From NCBI GenBank assembly GCA_012517155.1, contig JAAYVN010000121.1, positions 1 to 64,000 on the forward strand: a stretch of DNA of 64,000 nt. The letters are read 5' to 3'. This document shows positions 1 through 10,500 of the stretch, one piece after another. The notes beneath the pieces were generated by a model that saw only the letters and a list, made by a program, of their open reading frames with translations, was not told the origin of the DNA and made no database searches. The position numbers were made by a program, and so were the translations under genes. Source of the stretch: Ignavibacteriales bacterium. Its GTDB lineage: Bacteria > Bacteroidota > Ignavibacteria > Ignavibacteriales > Ignavibacteriaceae. The stretch's first letter is position 1; each line of letters begins with the position of its first letter.

Positions 1-1
1 A

Positions 2-160
2 TTTCATAATAGTCCTCAGGCGAGATGGACTAAGAGATTTCAGCCATGGGTTCTTAGATATTTTGAAGAATTTGAGACAAGGTCAGAAGCCGTAATCAGA
101 GAAAATGAATTAAAAAGGCAAAAAAGTATAAAAAGGTACTTGGAAAGCCAAAACCTCTGA
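2..160 (+). CDS. GIY-YIG nuclease family protein, C-terminal part (5' end outside window)
   Basis: The frame is open from the left edge to TGA at 158-160 and gives about 52 residues. They include the segments RWTKRFQPW and YFEEFETRSEA followed by a Lys/Arg-rich end, as in the C-terminal half of the small (about 80-100 aa) stand-alone GIY-YIG proteins common in Bacteroidota. The catalytic GIY-YIG motif lies outside the window. A tRNA-Gly-like 3' half and a second, N-terminal GIY-YIG fragment follow at once, so this looks like one copy of a repeated unit. The biological role of these small nucleases is not known; a homing-type activity is inference. The family call is fairly firm, but whether the gene is intact cannot be judged. 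Confidence 0.7.
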   Translation, partial: FHNSPQARWTKRFQPWVLRYFEEFETRSEAVIRENELKRQKSIKRYLESQNL

Positions 161-161
161 C

Positions 162-220
162 TTGGCAGAGTCATCCCGACCAGTCGGGATTGGTCGCGGG
201 TTCGAGTCCCGTCTCCCGCT
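162..220 (+). pseudogene. tRNA-Gly-like 3' half (non-functional tRNA remnant)
   Basis: Positions 196-212 form a good T arm: stem GCGGG/CCCGT around the loop TTCGAGT. Positions 213-219 (CTCCCGC) followed by T are the 3' acceptor half expected of a tRNA-Gly whose 5' half is GCGGGAG. A D-arm-like TTGGCAGAG lies at 162-170. No GCGGGAG occurs upstream, where the GIY-YIG gene ends instead. The anticodon arm is replaced by a perfect inverted repeat (173-180 with 183-190, 2-base spacer) that cannot form a 7-base anticodon loop. It is therefore not a working tRNA. The element reads in frame into the GIY-YIG start at 223. Confidence 0.65.
173..190. repeat. Perfect 8-bp inverted repeat in the tRNA-like element
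   Basis: ATCCCGAC and GTCGGGAT are separated by CA. The repeat takes the place of the anticodon arm in the tRNA-Gly-like remnant. It could be a nuclease recognition site, an RNA hairpin or a scar; the sequence alone does not decide. Confidence 0.7.
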
Positions 221-222
221 CA

Positions 223-321
223 ATGAAATACTTTGTGTATATTCTAGAGAGCAAGTCGAGAGACAGATTTTATATTGGATCGACTGAAAATCTTGATAAA
301 AGGGTTCTAGAAAAAGAATAA
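223..321 (+). pseudogene. GIY-YIG nuclease family protein, N-terminal fragment
   Basis: ATG at 223 opens a 32-residue frame ending in TAA at 319-321. The residues YFVYIL and FYIGSTENL match the two strands of the GIY-YIG fold (VYIL...YIGST). The frame then ends about 60 residues short of the usual family length. No C-terminal remnant is visible before tRNA-Thr at 345. It complements the C-terminal part at 2-160, but the order is C-terminus then N-terminus, so these are two copies and not one interrupted gene. The frame is open upstream through the tRNA-like element back to position 109. Confidence 0.65.
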
Positions 322-344
322 GTTCATAGAAATTTTTAATAAAA

Positions 345-417
345 GCTGACGTAGCTCAGTTGGTAGAGCACATCCTTGGTAAGGATGAGGTCACCGGTTC
401 AATCCCGGTCGTCAGCT
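345..417 (+). tRNA. tRNA-Thr (GGT anticodon)
   Basis: Full cloverleaf of 73 nt. Acceptor GCTGACG pairs with CGTCAGC, the D arm is GCTCAGTTGGTAGAGC, the anticodon arm is CATCC-TTGGTAA-GGATG, and the T arm is ACCGG-TTCAATC-CCGGT, with discriminator T. The anticodon GGT reads Thr codons ACC/ACU. It lies just upstream of rpmG, tRNA-Trp and secE, a common bacterial arrangement. Confidence 0.96.
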
Positions 418-435
418 CACACTAAAGGAAAAGTT

Positions 436-585
436 ATGAGAGAAATAATCACATTAGAATGCACGGAGTGTAAAAGAAGAAATTACACAACGACAAAGAA
501 CAAGAGAAACCACCCAAATAGGGTTGAGTTTAAGAAATATTGCCGTTGGGATAAAAAGCACACGATGCATAAGGAAACGAAATAA
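436..585 (+). CDS. rpmG: 50S ribosomal protein L33
   Basis: A 49-residue protein of the large ribosomal subunit. ATG at 436 is preceded by AAAGGAAA; the frame extends further upstream, but that part overlaps tRNA-Thr. Residues [18 protein letters not shown] are typical of L33, as is the closing HKETK. The first zinc-ribbon pair (CTEC) is kept. The second pair, usually YCPRC, reads YCRWD here, so one of the four zinc cysteines is missing. It lies between two tRNA genes and ahead of secE, as in many bacteria. Confidence 0.92.
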   Translation: MREIITLECTECKRRNYTTTKNKRNHPNRVEFKKYCRWDKKHTMHKETK

Positions 586-594
586 ATAAGAGAT

Positions 595-667
<73 letters not shown>

Positions 668-692
668 CTCAACTAACTTATAAAACAAAAGT

Positions 693-875
693 ATGAAACA
701 AAAAATAATTGATTTTGTAAACGACATAGTTCGTGAAATGAAAAAGGTTACTTGGCCATCCAAAGATGAGTTAAAAGAATCGACCAATATAGTAATAGTA
801 ACTTGTCTCGTATTTGCCGTTGTTACATATATAGTCGACATGGCCATTACTTTCGTATTTAAGGGCATTTTCTAA
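693..875 (+). CDS. secE: Protein translocase subunit SecE
   Basis: A 60-residue single-span inner-membrane protein that clamps SecY in the SecYEG translocon. It begins with an amphipathic segment holding the family signature EMKKVTWPSKDE (about residues 15-26). One hydrophobic helix follows (about 32-56). The length is typical of the short bacterial form. It is placed between tRNA-Trp and nusG in the standard order, with a 7-base gap to nusG. Confidence 0.95.
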   Translation: MKQKIIDFVNDIVREMKKVTWPSKDELKESTNIVIVTCLVFAVVTYIVDMAITFVFKGIF

Positions 876-882
876 GGTTAAA

Positions 883-1419
883 ATGGAACAGAAATGGTAT
901 GTAATCCGGACTTTTTCGGGTCACGAACAAAAAGTTAAGACGATGATGGAAGCCGAGCTGAAGGATAATGAAAAACTGAGGGCTAAAATCAGTGAGATTC
1001 TCGTTCCTATTGAGAAGGTTTTGGAAGTCAAGGATGGAAAGAAAAGGACAAAGACGAAGAATTTTTTTCCGGGGTATATTCTGATTCAGGCGGATTTAGA
1101 CCTTTTGGTTAAAGATTTTATACTAAATACACCAAGCGTAATGGGGTTTCTGGGCACTAGAACTACTCCCAATCCATTGCAGCCTGAAGAAGTAAAAAGA
1201 ATTGTGGGGAGAATTGCCAAGGATGAAGGGGAAGAAAGAATGGAAACCATCTATCGTATCGGCGATATTGTTAAAATAATTGATGGTCCATTTAATAATT
1301 TCACGGGGACTATTGAAGAAGTTAATGAAGAAAAAATGAAAATTAAAGTACTTGTCTCTATATTTGGAAGGAAAACGCCTGTAGAGATAGATTATGTACA
1401 GGCAGAGTTAGAAAAGTAA
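883..1419 (+). CDS. nusG: Transcription termination/antitermination protein NusG
   Basis: A 178-residue elongation factor that binds RNA polymerase and couples it to ribosomes and Rho. The N-terminal NGN domain starts with KWYVIRTFSGHEQKV and includes the FFPGYI strand (about residues 61-66). The C-terminal KOW domain (about 125-178) has IVKIIDGPFNNFTG. The length is close to the E. coli protein. It is the second gene of the secE-nusG-rplKAJL run. Confidence 0.96.
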   Translation: MEQKWYVIRTFSGHEQKVKTMMEAELKDNEKLRAKISEILVPIEKVLEVKDGKKRTKTKNFFPGYILIQADLDLLVKDFILNTPSVMGFLGTRTTPNPLQPEEVKRIVGRIAKDEGEERMETIYRIGDIVKIIDGPFNNFTGTIEEVNEEKMKIKVLVSIFGRKTPVEIDYVQAELEK

Positions 1420-1437
1420 TATTAAGGATTAAATAAA

Positions 1438-1863
1438 ATGGCAAAGAAAATAAGCGGATATATTAAATTACAAATTCCCGCAGGGAAGGCAAATCCCTCA
1501 CCACCGGTAGGTCCTGCTCTGGGTCAAAAAGGTGTTAATATTATGGAGTTCTGCAAGCAATTCAATGGAAGAACTGCAGACAAAGAAGGTTTAATAATAC
1601 CAGTAGTAATTACGGTATATACGGATAAATCGTTCACATTTATTACGAAAACCCCTCCTGCAGCAGTTTTATTGAAGAGAGCAGCAAATGTTCAGAGAGG
1701 TTCAGCCGAGCCTAATAAAACTAAAGTTGCGAAAGTAACCAAAGCACAGGTTGAGGAAATCGCAAAACTGAAGATGCCGGATCTTAATGCAAACGACATA
1801 CAGCATGCTATGAGCATGGTTGCCGGAACTGCCAGAAGTATGGGAATTACAGTAGAGGATTAA
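1438..1863 (+). CDS. rplK: 50S ribosomal protein L11
   Basis: A 141-residue protein of the GTPase-associated centre that binds 23S rRNA with L10/L12. Residues 22-30 (PPVGPALGQ) are the proline-rich L11 signature, and the C-terminal RNA-binding domain ends in GTARSMGI. It is the substrate of the PrmA methyltransferase encoded at 43457-44302. It follows nusG by 18 bases. Confidence 0.97.
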   Translation: MAKKISGYIKLQIPAGKANPSPPVGPALGQKGVNIMEFCKQFNGRTADKEGLIIPVVITVYTDKSFTFITKTPPAAVLLKRAANVQRGSAEPNKTKVAKVTKAQVEEIAKLKMPDLNANDIQHAMSMVAGTARSMGITVED

Positions 1864-1882
1864 TTAAAAAAGGTATTTGAAT

Positions 1883-2578
1883 ATGAAAATGTCCAAAAGA
1901 ATGAAGGCTTTAAAGGCTATAACCGACAGAAAAAAAGAGCATACTCTTGCGGAAGCCATAGACTTTTTAAAGAATAATTCAAAAGTTAAATTTGTTGAAT
2001 CATTAGACTGCGCAGTAAGACTTGGAGTAGATCCAAGACATGCAGACCAGATGGTCAGGGGTACTGTATCGTTACCTCACGGAACGGGTAAGCAAGTAAA
2101 AGTGCTTGCTATCTGTAAGGGTCCCAAAATTCAGGAAGCACTTGATGCGGGTGCTGATCATGCGGGTTTTGAAGATTATCTTGAAAAGATTAAAGAAGGT
2201 TGGGCAGATGTTGATGTGGTTATAGCTACACCTGATTCAATGGCCGAATTGGGAAAGTTAGGTAAAATTCTTGGACCCAAAGGATTAATGCCTAATCCAA
2301 AGAGCGGTACAGTCACAATGGATGTTGCCAAAGCTGTAAAAGAAGTGAAAGCAGGTAAGATAGAGTTCAGAGTGGATAAAACTGGTATAGTTCATACTTC
2401 TCTTGGCAACCTGTCTTTTGAGACAACCCAATTAGTAGAAAATGCCCAGTCATTTCTAAATACTATTCAAAAACTGAAACCTTCAAGTGCAAAAGGTCAG
2501 TATGTAAAGACAATATATTTATCAAGTACAATGGGTGTTGGTTTAAGTATTAAGAGAGACGAAATATTAGCTCAATAA
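1883..2578 (+). CDS. rplA: 50S ribosomal protein L1
   Basis: A 231-residue L1-stalk protein involved in E-site tRNA release, and in many bacteria a translational repressor of its own operon. The signature [17 protein letters not shown] is in the middle of the protein. ATG at 1883 is chosen because AAAAAGG lies about 9 bases upstream; a TTG two codons earlier and an ATG at 1889 are alternatives. The 75 bases after it, before rplJ, have no gene and are where an L10-type leader would be expected, but no clear structure was recognised. Confidence 0.95.
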   Translation: MKMSKRMKALKAITDRKKEHTLAEAIDFLKNNSKVKFVESLDCAVRLGVDPRHADQMVRGTVSLPHGTGKQVKVLAICKGPKIQEALDAGADHAGFEDYLEKIKEGWADVDVVIATPDSMAELGKLGKILGPKGLMPNPKSGTVTMDVAKAVKEVKAGKIEFRVDKTGIVHTSLGNLSFETTQLVENAQSFLNTIQKLKPSSAKGQYVKTIYLSSTMGVGLSIKRDEILAQ

Positions 2579-2653
2579 GTTTATTACGCACAAAATAAAT
2601 AATAAATACGCTTCAAGCCGATATCAGGATTAACGATTCGATACGGGAGTAAA

Positions 2654-3175
2654 ATGAACAAAGCAGAAAAAAACGAAATAGTACAAGAAGTAGCCGAATT
2701 AATAAAAGCTTCATCGGCTGTTTATCTTGTTGATTATGCCGGAATAAATGTGGAGGATATTACAAAACTCCGCAGAGAATTCCGAAAGGAAGAGGTTAGC
2801 TATAGGGTGGTTAAAAACACCTTGTTTAGGCGAGCCTTGGTGGAAGCCGGAAAATATGAGAAGTTAGGAGACAATTTAGTCGGAATGACGGGATATATTT
2901 TTGCGACTTCCAATCCTATTGCCCCTGCAAAAATCATCAAAAAATACAATGATGATAGCAAAAAACTCACATTAAAAGGATGCTATATAGATAAGGCATA
3001 TTATGATGGCAGTAAACTGAATGAATTAGCTTCATTGCCGACAAAGCCTGAAATAGTAGCAGGAATTTTGGGAAGTATAAATGCGCCGGTTTCCGGTATT
3101 GTTGGAGCAATAAACGCGGTTATGAGAGAATTAGTCAGTGTTATTGATGAAATTTCCAAAAAAGAAGCCGCATAA
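2654..3175 (+). CDS. rplJ: 50S ribosomal protein L10
   Basis: A 173-residue stalk base protein. The N-terminal rRNA-binding domain includes [12 protein letters not shown] and [11 protein letters not shown]. The C-terminal helix that carries L7/L12 dimers ends in [12 protein letters not shown]. The length is usual for the family. It is followed by rplL after 32 bases, and the two form the ribosomal stalk. Confidence 0.96.
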   Translation: MNKAEKNEIVQEVAELIKASSAVYLVDYAGINVEDITKLRREFRKEEVSYRVVKNTLFRRALVEAGKYEKLGDNLVGMTGYIFATSNPIAPAKIIKKYNDDSKKLTLKGCYIDKAYYDGSKLNELASLPTKPEIVAGILGSINAPVSGIVGAINAVMRELVSVIDEISKKEAA

Positions 3176-3207
3176 AGATAATTAATAATTTTATTAAGGA
3201 GAAAAAA

Positions 3208-3588
3208 ATGTCAGAAAAAGTAACAGAACTAGTTGAAAAAATTAAAGCGTTAACATTAGTTGAGGCTGCAGAATTAAAGAAAGCTCTGGAAGATGAATTC
3301 GGAGTAACAGCAGCTGCTCCAATGATGGTAGGTGCAATGGCTCCGGCAGCAGGTGCGGCAGCTCCGGTTGAAGAGAAGACAGAATTTGATGTTGTTCTTG
3401 CAGGTGCAGGCGATAAGAAAATTAACGTTATCAAAGTGGTAAGAGCACATACAGGTTTGGGTCTTAAGGAAGCAAAAGATCTGGTTGACGGTGCTCCTCA
3501 AAAGGTAAAAGAGGGAGTATCAAAAGACGAAGCTCAGAAAATCAAAAAAGAACTGGAAGAAGCAGGCGCAGCTGTAGAGATAAAGTAA
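3208..3588 (+). CDS. rplL: 50S ribosomal protein L7/L12
   Basis: A 126-residue stalk protein that recruits translational GTPases. It has the N-terminal dimer domain (residues 1-30), an Ala/Pro/Met-rich hinge (about 32-52) and the C-terminal domain with [20 protein letters not shown] and [12 protein letters not shown], which bind EF-G and EF-Tu. A clear ribosome binding site AAGGAGAA precedes ATG. A hairpin and T-tract follow before rpoB. Confidence 0.97.
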   Translation: MSEKVTELVEKIKALTLVEAAELKKALEDEFGVTAAAPMMVGAMAPAAGAAAPVEEKTEFDVVLAGAGDKKINVIKVVRAHTGLGLKEAKDLVDGAPQKVKEGVSKDEAQKIKKELEEAGAAVEIK

Positions 3589-3635
3589 TTTCTGAAATAA
3601 CAGATATTACTCATCCCGGCAGATATCATTTTTAA

Positions 3636-3670
3636 GTGATAAGGCGGATAAGTCCGTCTTATCGCTTTTT
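3636..3670 (+). terminator. Hairpin attenuator between rplL and rpoB
   Basis: A 13-bp stem (3636-3648 with 3653-3665, two G-U wobbles) closes on the 4-base loop TAAG and is followed by TTTTT. It has the form of a Rho-independent terminator, yet rpoB has no clear promoter behind it. Partial read-through that sets the ratio of ribosomal protein to polymerase mRNA is the usual role of an rplL-rpoB attenuator. That role here is inference. Confidence 0.7.
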
Positions 3671-3734
3671 GCATTTTTTAGTGCATTAATTTGTTTTGGT
3701 TAAAGTTTAAGATTTAATTTTTGGAGGACCCAGT

Positions 3735-6700
3735 TTGGATAACACAAGAATTTCCTTCGGCAAGATAGAACCTGTTTTAGCAATTCCGGATTTGCTTGCA
3801 ATACAAAAAGATTCATTTGAAGAGTTTCTTCAGTTACATGTTCACCCGTCACAAAGGGAGAATATAGGGCTGCAAGCAGTATTTACATCGAACTTCCCGA
3901 TTTTTGACAATAAAGAGAATTACCGGCTAGATTTCATTGAGTATTATATAGAGCGGCCACGTTATTCTATGATAGAATGCCTTGAAAAGGGACTAACATA
4001 TGCCGCACCTTTAAAGGCTAAATTACGTTTGTCTACGAAAGATCCGGATACCAATGAATTTGTAAACTCTGTTGAGCAGGAAGTGTATCTTGGGAATTTG
4101 CCGTTTATGACGGATAAAGCCACCTTTATTATTAATGGTGCAGAAAGAGTCATTGTTACTCAGTTGCACAGATCCCCGGGTGTTGCATTTAGCCAAACCG
4201 TTCACCCAAACGGTACCCCTCTTTACACAGCCCGTATTATTCCATTTAAGGGCTCGTGGGTAGAATTTGCTACTGATATTAATCATATATTGTATGTTTA
4301 TATAGACCGCAGAAAAAAGTTTCCCTCAACAACATTATTAAGAGCATTAGGTTTTGTGACGGAAGATGAAATTTTACAACTTTTTGACTTATATGAAGAG
4401 GTAGACGTCACAAAAGAAGATCCGTCCAAGTATATTGGCCGTTACATTGGTAGCGATGTGTTTGATATGTCGACCGGCGAAATTTTCCTTCCCAGAGAGA
4501 GTCAATTGGAGGAAGAACACCTGGAGAAAATTAAAGAAGCAGAAGTAGAGAGTATTAAGTTCATTAAGGAAAAAACGAATGTTGAACAAGATTTAATTCT
4601 TAATACACTAAAGAAAGATGCGTCTCACACAAAGGAAGAAGCACTCTTTGCAATTTACAGGCAATTAAGAACTGGCGAAGCACCTGATCTGGAAACTGCT
4701 CAAGGACTGATTGATAAATTATTCTTTAATGATAAAAGATACGACCTTGGTGAAGTTGGCCGACACAGAATGAACGATAAACTCAATCTCAACATACCTG
4801 AGACCACTACGATTCTGACAACGCAAGACATTATTGAGATAATGAAATATTTGATGCGTTTAAAGGATGGGGAGGAATCCTATGATGATATAGATCATCT
4901 TGGAAACCGAAGAGTCAGAACAGTTGGAGAACAGTTGCAACAGCAGTTCAACGTTGGAATTGCAAGAATGTCCAGAACTATCAAAGAGCGAATGAACATC
5001 AGGGATGCCGAGAACTTTACACCTCAGGATTTGGTAAACGCAAGGACTATAAGTAGCGTAATCAATACATTTTTTGGTACAAATCAGCTTTCGCAATTTA
5101 TGGATCAAACAAATCCATTAGCAGAATTGACACATAAACGAAGAATGTCAGCTCTTGGACCGGGTGGATTGACGCGCGAGAGAGCCGGTTTTGAGGTTCG
5201 AGACGTTCATTATACCCATTATGGAAGACTGTGTCCAATTGAAACACCGGAAGGTCCGAACATCGGATTGATTTCATCTCTTACAATCTATGCGAAGGTT
5301 AACCGTTATGGGTTTCTTGAAACGCCCTATAGAAAAGTTGTAAATGGTGTGGTAACTGATGAAATAGAATATTTAACTGCAGATCAGGAAGATTTTTATA
5401 CAATAGCTCAGGCAAATGCACCACTTGAAAAGAATAAATTTGTGAACGAAAGAGTAAAATCAAGGCTGAAAGGCGAATTCCCGATTGTACCTCCTGCGAA
5501 CGTACAATATATGGATGTTGCACCGGCACAGATTGTGAGTGCGGCTGCTGCTCTGATTCCATTCCTTGAACACGATGACGCCAACAGGGCGCTCATGGGT
5601 TCAAACATGCAGCGTCAGGCAGTTCCTTTGCTTCGACCTGAGGCGCCTATAGTTGGTACTGGTTTCGAGAGAAAAGTAGCACTGGACTCAAGAGCAATGT
5701 TCGTAGCCGAAGGAGATGGAATTGTTGAATATGTGGATGCGAACAAAATAGTTGTCAGATATGATTTGGATCCAAAGTCCCCTGAATTTGCAACAAGTTT
5801 TGAAGATAAAAAAATAGTTACTTATACGTTGACCAAGTTCGCCGGAACTAATCAGGAGACATGTGTAAATCACAAACCGATTGTTGAAATGGGTCAAAAA
5901 GTCAAGAAGGGAGATATCCTTTCTGATGGGTGTTCAACAGATATAGGAGATCTTGCGTTAGGAAGAAATGTTCTGGTTGCATTCATGCCATGGAGAGGTT
6001 ATAACTTCGAAGATGCTATTATTCTTAATGAAAGATTAGTTGCTGATGACAGTTTTACTTCTTTGCATATTGAGGAATTTGAACTGCAGGTAAGGGAAAC
6101 AAAACGTGGTGAGGAAGAGTTAACAAGAGAAATACCTAATGTAAGTGAAGAAACAGTAAAAAATTTGGATGAAAACGGTATTGTACGTGTCGGTGCCGAA
6201 GTTAAGGAAGGTGATATCCTTATTGGGAAAATTACTCCCAAAGGTGAAACGGATCCTTCGCCAGAAGAAAAACTGTTAAGGGCAATATTTGGAGACAAAG
6301 CAGGCGATGTTAAAGATGCATCGCTAAAGGCACCTCCAGGATTGAGGGGTACTGTTATTAAAACAAGACTGTTCACAAGAAAGAAAAAAGAGAGCGAATC
6401 GAAAAAAGCCGAGAAAAAACAGCTGGAATTAATAGAAAAGAATTACAAAAGTAATTTGAGTAGGCTTTATAAGATTTTTGTTGAAAAACTCACAAATATT
6501 TGCGTTGGTAACCAGACAACAGGTATTAGAAACCTTGAGGGAGCCGCAGTCGTGAAAAGCGGAACTACCATAAAGGAAACAACATTTACTGGCATGGAAG
6601 ATATTGCTAAACTTGATTACACCCTAAACTGGTTCGAAAACAAGAAAACGAACAAACTCATCAAAACTCTTTTTAGTAATTATTTTGAAGCGATAACGGA

Positions 6701-7490
6701 TGTAGAAGAAGAGTTTAAAAGAGAAAAAATCAAGCTTCAAATGGGTGATGAATTGCCACCGGGAATTGTTCAACTTGCTAAAGTATATGTGGCCAAGAAA
6801 CGCAAGATTTCCGTTGGTGATAAAATGGCGGGAAGACACGGAAATAAAGGCGTTGTTGCAAAAATTGTTGCGGCAGAAGATATGCCCTTCCTTCCTGATG
6901 GAACGCCGGTTGATATAGTTCTCAATCCTCTTGGAGTGCCTTCGCGAATGAACCTGGGACAGTTATACGAAACAGCTTTAGGCTGGGTAGGACAAAGACT
7001 TGGAGTTAAGTTTGCTACACCAATATTCGATGGTGCTAAGGTAGAGGAAATTGATGATTGGCTTGAAAAAGCAGGTTTGGAAAGGGGAAGTAAAACGGAT
7101 TTATATGACGGAAGGACAGGAGAATCATTTCACCAGAAGGTTACTTGTGGTTACATATATATGCTAAAATTAGGACACCTTGTGGACGATAAAATACACG
7201 CGAGATCTATTGGGCCATATTCTCTTATCACTCAGCAACCTCTCGGAGGTAAGGCACAGTTTGGCGGTCAGAGATTTGGAGAAATGGAAGTATGGGCTCT
7301 TGAAGGCTATGGCAGTTCCTATATTCTCCAGGAAATCCTGACGGTAAAAAGCGATGATGTTATGGGACGATCTAAAGTATATGAGGCTATTGTGAAGGGT
7401 GATAATCTTCCGGAGCCAAATGTTCCCGAAGCGTTTAACGTATTAATTAAAGAGCTTCAAGGCTTAGGTCTTGATGTGAAGATTGATTAA
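3735..7490 (+). CDS. rpoB: DNA-directed RNA polymerase subunit beta
   Basis: A 1251-residue catalytic core subunit of RNA polymerase. The start is TTG at 3735, with GGAGG 8-12 bases upstream. The rifampicin-pocket region (roughly residues 450-490) contains [18 protein letters not shown], followed by [15 protein letters not shown]. The catalytic-region motif [10 protein letters not shown] is near the C-terminal third. It closes with the conserved clamp region holding [18 protein letters not shown]. The next gene, rpoC, is 35 bases downstream. Confidence 0.98.
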   Translation: MDNTRISFGKIEPVLAIPDLLAIQKDSFEEFLQLHVHPSQRENIGLQAVFTSNFPIFDNKENYRLDFIEYYIERPRYSMIECLEKGLTYAAPLKAKLRLSTKDPDTNEFVNSVEQEVYLGNLPFMTDKATFIINGAERVIVTQLHRSPGVAFSQTVHPNGTPLYTARIIPFKGSWVEFATDINHILYVYIDRRKKFPSTTLLRALGFVTEDEILQLFDLYEEVDVTKEDPSKYIGRYIGSDVFDMSTGEIFLPRESQLEEEHLEKIKEAEVESIKFIKEKTNVEQDLILNTLKKDASHTKEEALFAIYRQLRTGEAPDLETAQGLIDKLFFNDKRYDLGEVGRHRMNDKLNLNIPETTTILTTQDIIEIMKYLMRLKDGEESYDDIDHLGNRRVRTVGEQLQQQFNVGIARMSRTIKERMNIRDAENFTPQDLVNARTISSVINTFFGTNQLSQFMDQTNPLAELTHKRRMSALGPGGLTRERAGFEVRDVHYTHYGRLCPIETPEGPNIGLISSLTIYAKVNRYGFLETPYRKVVNGVVTDEIEYLTADQEDFYTIAQANAPLEKNKFVNERVKSRLKGEFPIVPPANVQYMDVAPAQIVSAAAALIPFLEHDDANRALMGSNMQRQAVPLLRPEAPIVGTGFERKVALDSRAMFVAEGDGIVEYVDANKIVVRYDLDPKSPEFATSFEDKKIVTYTLTKFAGTNQETCVNHKPIVEMGQKVKKGDILSDGCSTDIGDLALGRNVLVAFMPWRGYNFEDAIILNERLVADDSFTSLHIEEFELQVRETKRGEEELTREIPNVSEETVKNLDENGIVRVGAEVKEGDILIGKITPKGETDPSPEEKLLRAIFGDKAGDVKDASLKAPPGLRGTVIKTRLFTRKKKESESKKAEKKQLELIEKNYKSNLSRLYKIFVEKLTNICVGNQTTGIRNLEGAAVVKSGTTIKETTFTGMEDIAKLDYTLNWFENKKTNKLIKTLFSNYFEAITDVEEEFKREKIKLQMGDELPPGIVQLAKVYVAKKRKISVGDKMAGRHGNKGVVAKIVAAEDMPFLPDGTPVDIVLNPLGVPSRMNLGQLYETALGWVGQRLGVKFATPIFDGAKVEEIDDWLEKAGLERGSKTDLYDGRTGESFHQKVTCGYIYMLKLGHLVDDKIHARSIGPYSLITQQPLGGKAQFGGQRFGEMEVWALEGYGSSYILQEILTVKSDDVMGRSKVYEAIVKGDNLPEPNVPEAFNVLIKELQGLGLDVKID

Positions 7491-7525
7491 GTTAAACAAA
7501 CAACAAAGAATTTAGGAGAATATAA

Positions 7526-10500
7526 ATGTCATTTAGAATTCAGGAAAATCAGTTAAAAGAGATTACCAGTATAACGATTACATTAGCAAGTCCGGATGAT
7601 ATAATTTCAAGGTCCAGGGGGGAAGTAACAAAACCGGAAACAATTAATTATAGGACATACCGTCCCGAAAAAGATGGACTTTTCTGTGAGAAAATTTTTG
7701 GTCCCACAAGGGATTGGGAATGTTACTGTGGAAAGTATAAGAGGATCAGGTACAAGGGAATCATATGTGATCGTTGTGGCGTAGAGGTTACTCAGAAGAA
7801 TGTACGTCGTGAAAGAATGGGTCACATTGGGCTTGCTGTTCCAATCGTACATATTTGGTTTTTTAAATCTTTGCCAAGTAAAATCGGTAATCTCTTGGGA
7901 TTCAGTTCTAAGGAACTGGAAAGAATTATTTACTATGAATCTTATGTGGTATTAAACCCGGGTCCAACAGGTCTTTCTAAAAAGGACTTGATTTCGGAAG
8001 ATCAGTATTTTGAAGTACTTAATTCACTTCCTCCGGGAAATGACAAATTGCCTGATACAGATCCAAGCAAATTTTATGCGAAAATAGGTGGTGAGGCTAT
8101 CAAAGAGTTACTCAAGCATCTGAATATTGAGGTGTTATTCGACGAGTTAAGAGAACAGGTAAAAGTTGAGACGTCGCAGCAAAAGAAAGAGGAGTTATTA
8201 AAACGGCTTAAAGTTATCGAAGCATTCAGAGAAAAGGAAGGAAAACCGGCAAATAAACCTGAATGGATGGTCTTAAGCTATATACCGGTAATCCCACCCG
8301 AACTCAGACCTCTTGTTCCTCTTGAAGGTGGTAGATTTGCTACTAGCGATCTTAATGATCTTTACCGTAGAGTGATTATCAGGAATAATAGGTTGAAGAG
8401 ACTGATTGATATCAAAGCACCGGAAGTAATTCTAAGAAATGAAAAAAGAATGCTTCAGGAAGCTGTTGATGCGTTATTTGATAACTCAAGAAGAGGAAGT
8501 GCGGTAAGAAGCGATAACAACAGACCTCTGAAATCCCTGAGCGATATGCTAAAGGGAAAGCAAGGAAGATTCAGACAGAACCTTCTGGGAAAGCGAGTTG
8601 ATTATTCGGGTCGTTCTGTAATTGTTGTAGGACCGGAATTAAAATTACATCAGTGCGGACTGCCTAAGGATATGGCGGTTGAATTGTTCAAACCGTTTGT
8701 TATAAGAAAACTCAAAGAAAGAGGACATAATAAAACCGTAAAAAGTGCGAAAAAAGTTGTAGAGAGAAAAGATCCAATCATTTGGGAGATTCTCGAAAAA
8801 CTAATTGACGGACATCCGGTTTTGCTAAACCGTGCTCCAACATTGCACAGATTAGGTATTCAAGCATTTCAACCGGTACTTATTGATGAAAAGGCAATTA
8901 GATTGCATCCAATGGTTTGTACCGCATTTAATGCGGATTTCGATGGTGATCAGATGGCGGTTCACGTTCCATTATCTTATGAAGCTCAGCTTGAGGCATC
9001 ATTACTGATGTTAAGTAGTCACAATATACTGTCTCCTCAGAACGGTAATCCAATTGTAGTTCCAACACAGGATATAGTTCTGGGATGTCATTATCTGACC
9101 AAAAGAAAAGATGGTGATGTTGGAGAAGGAATGACTTTTTATTCACCCGAAGAAGTGATTATGGCGTATAACGCAAGAGTTGTAGGACTTCATGCAAGAA
9201 TAAAAGTCAGAATAGAGGAGGAAATGATTGAGACAACAACCGGTAGGGTCATTTTCAATCAGATTGTTCCAAAAGAAATGGGATATTTTAACCAGGTTTT
9301 GATTAAGAAAACTTTTGGTGGATTTGTTGGCAAAATGTTCATGAAGATGGGGAATAAAGTTACAGCAAAATTCCTTGATGATCTAAAGGATCTGGGATTC
9401 CGTTATGCTACTGCCGGAGGTTTGTCCATTAGCTATAGTGACATGTTAATTCCAGAGGGTAAAGTGGATAAAATTGATAGCGCTAATCAGAAGGTTATGC
9501 AGATCCTTAATGAACACGAACAAGGCGTTATTACAGATACAGAGAGATATAATAAAATAATTGACGTATGGACACATACAACAAATGATGTGTCGAAAAT
9601 CCTTATGGATAAACTTAGACAATCCGATAATGGGTTTAACTCAATTCACATGATGGTTGATTCCGGAGCTAGAGGATCAAGTGAACAGGTGCGTCAATTA
9701 GCCGGAATGAGAGGGCTTATGATGAAACCACAGAAGTCACTTACCGGGCAGGCAGGTGAAATTATTGAAAACCCAATTGTTGCAAACTTTAAAGAAGGAT
9801 TATCAGTTTTAGAGTACTTCATTTCAACACACGGAGCAAGAAAAGGGCTTGCTGATACGGCATTAAAAACGGCTGATGCCGGATATTTAACCAGGAGATT
9901 GGTTGACGTTTCTCAAGATGTGATTATTACTGAAGTTGACTGCGGAACAATTCTTGGAATTGACATAACAGCGCTTAAAGATGTTGAGGAGGAAAGAGAA
10001 CCACTTTCGGAACGAATTATCGGTCGTGTTGCCAAAGAAGATATTTATGATCCTAGAACAGATGAACTCATTGTTGAAGCCGGTAATATGATCAACGAGG
10101 ATATAGCCAGGATTATTGAAGATGCCAATATAGAGACCGTTGGTATAAGAACTGTGTTGACCTGCGAGAGTAGACACGGAGTTTGTGCAAAGTGTTATGG
10201 AAGAAACCTGACTACAGGAAAGCTTGTTGAAGTCGGAGAAGCAGTTGGAGTGGTGGCTGCTCAGTCAATCGGAGAGCCTGGAACGCAGTTGACTCTGAGA
10301 ACCTTTCACTATGGAGGTGCAGCTAGCAATATAGCTGTCCAGTCACAGGTTGAATCTACAACTGAGGGATATGTTAAGTTCAACAGAATTCAATATGTCG
10401 AGAAACAAACGTATGTTGGATCAGTGAAGGTTATAATCGGCAGAAGGGGCTCAATCGAGATAATTGATGAAAATGAATTCGTGGTTAAGCGTTATGATAT

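Noticed and set aside
162-220. Functional tRNA-Gly
   Set aside because: The 5' acceptor half is missing and the anticodon arm cannot form a 7-base loop; only the 3' half is present.
3141-3501. Minus-strand frames opposite rplL
   Set aside because: Shadows of the Ala-rich hinge of L7/L12; no ribosome site and no family resemblance.
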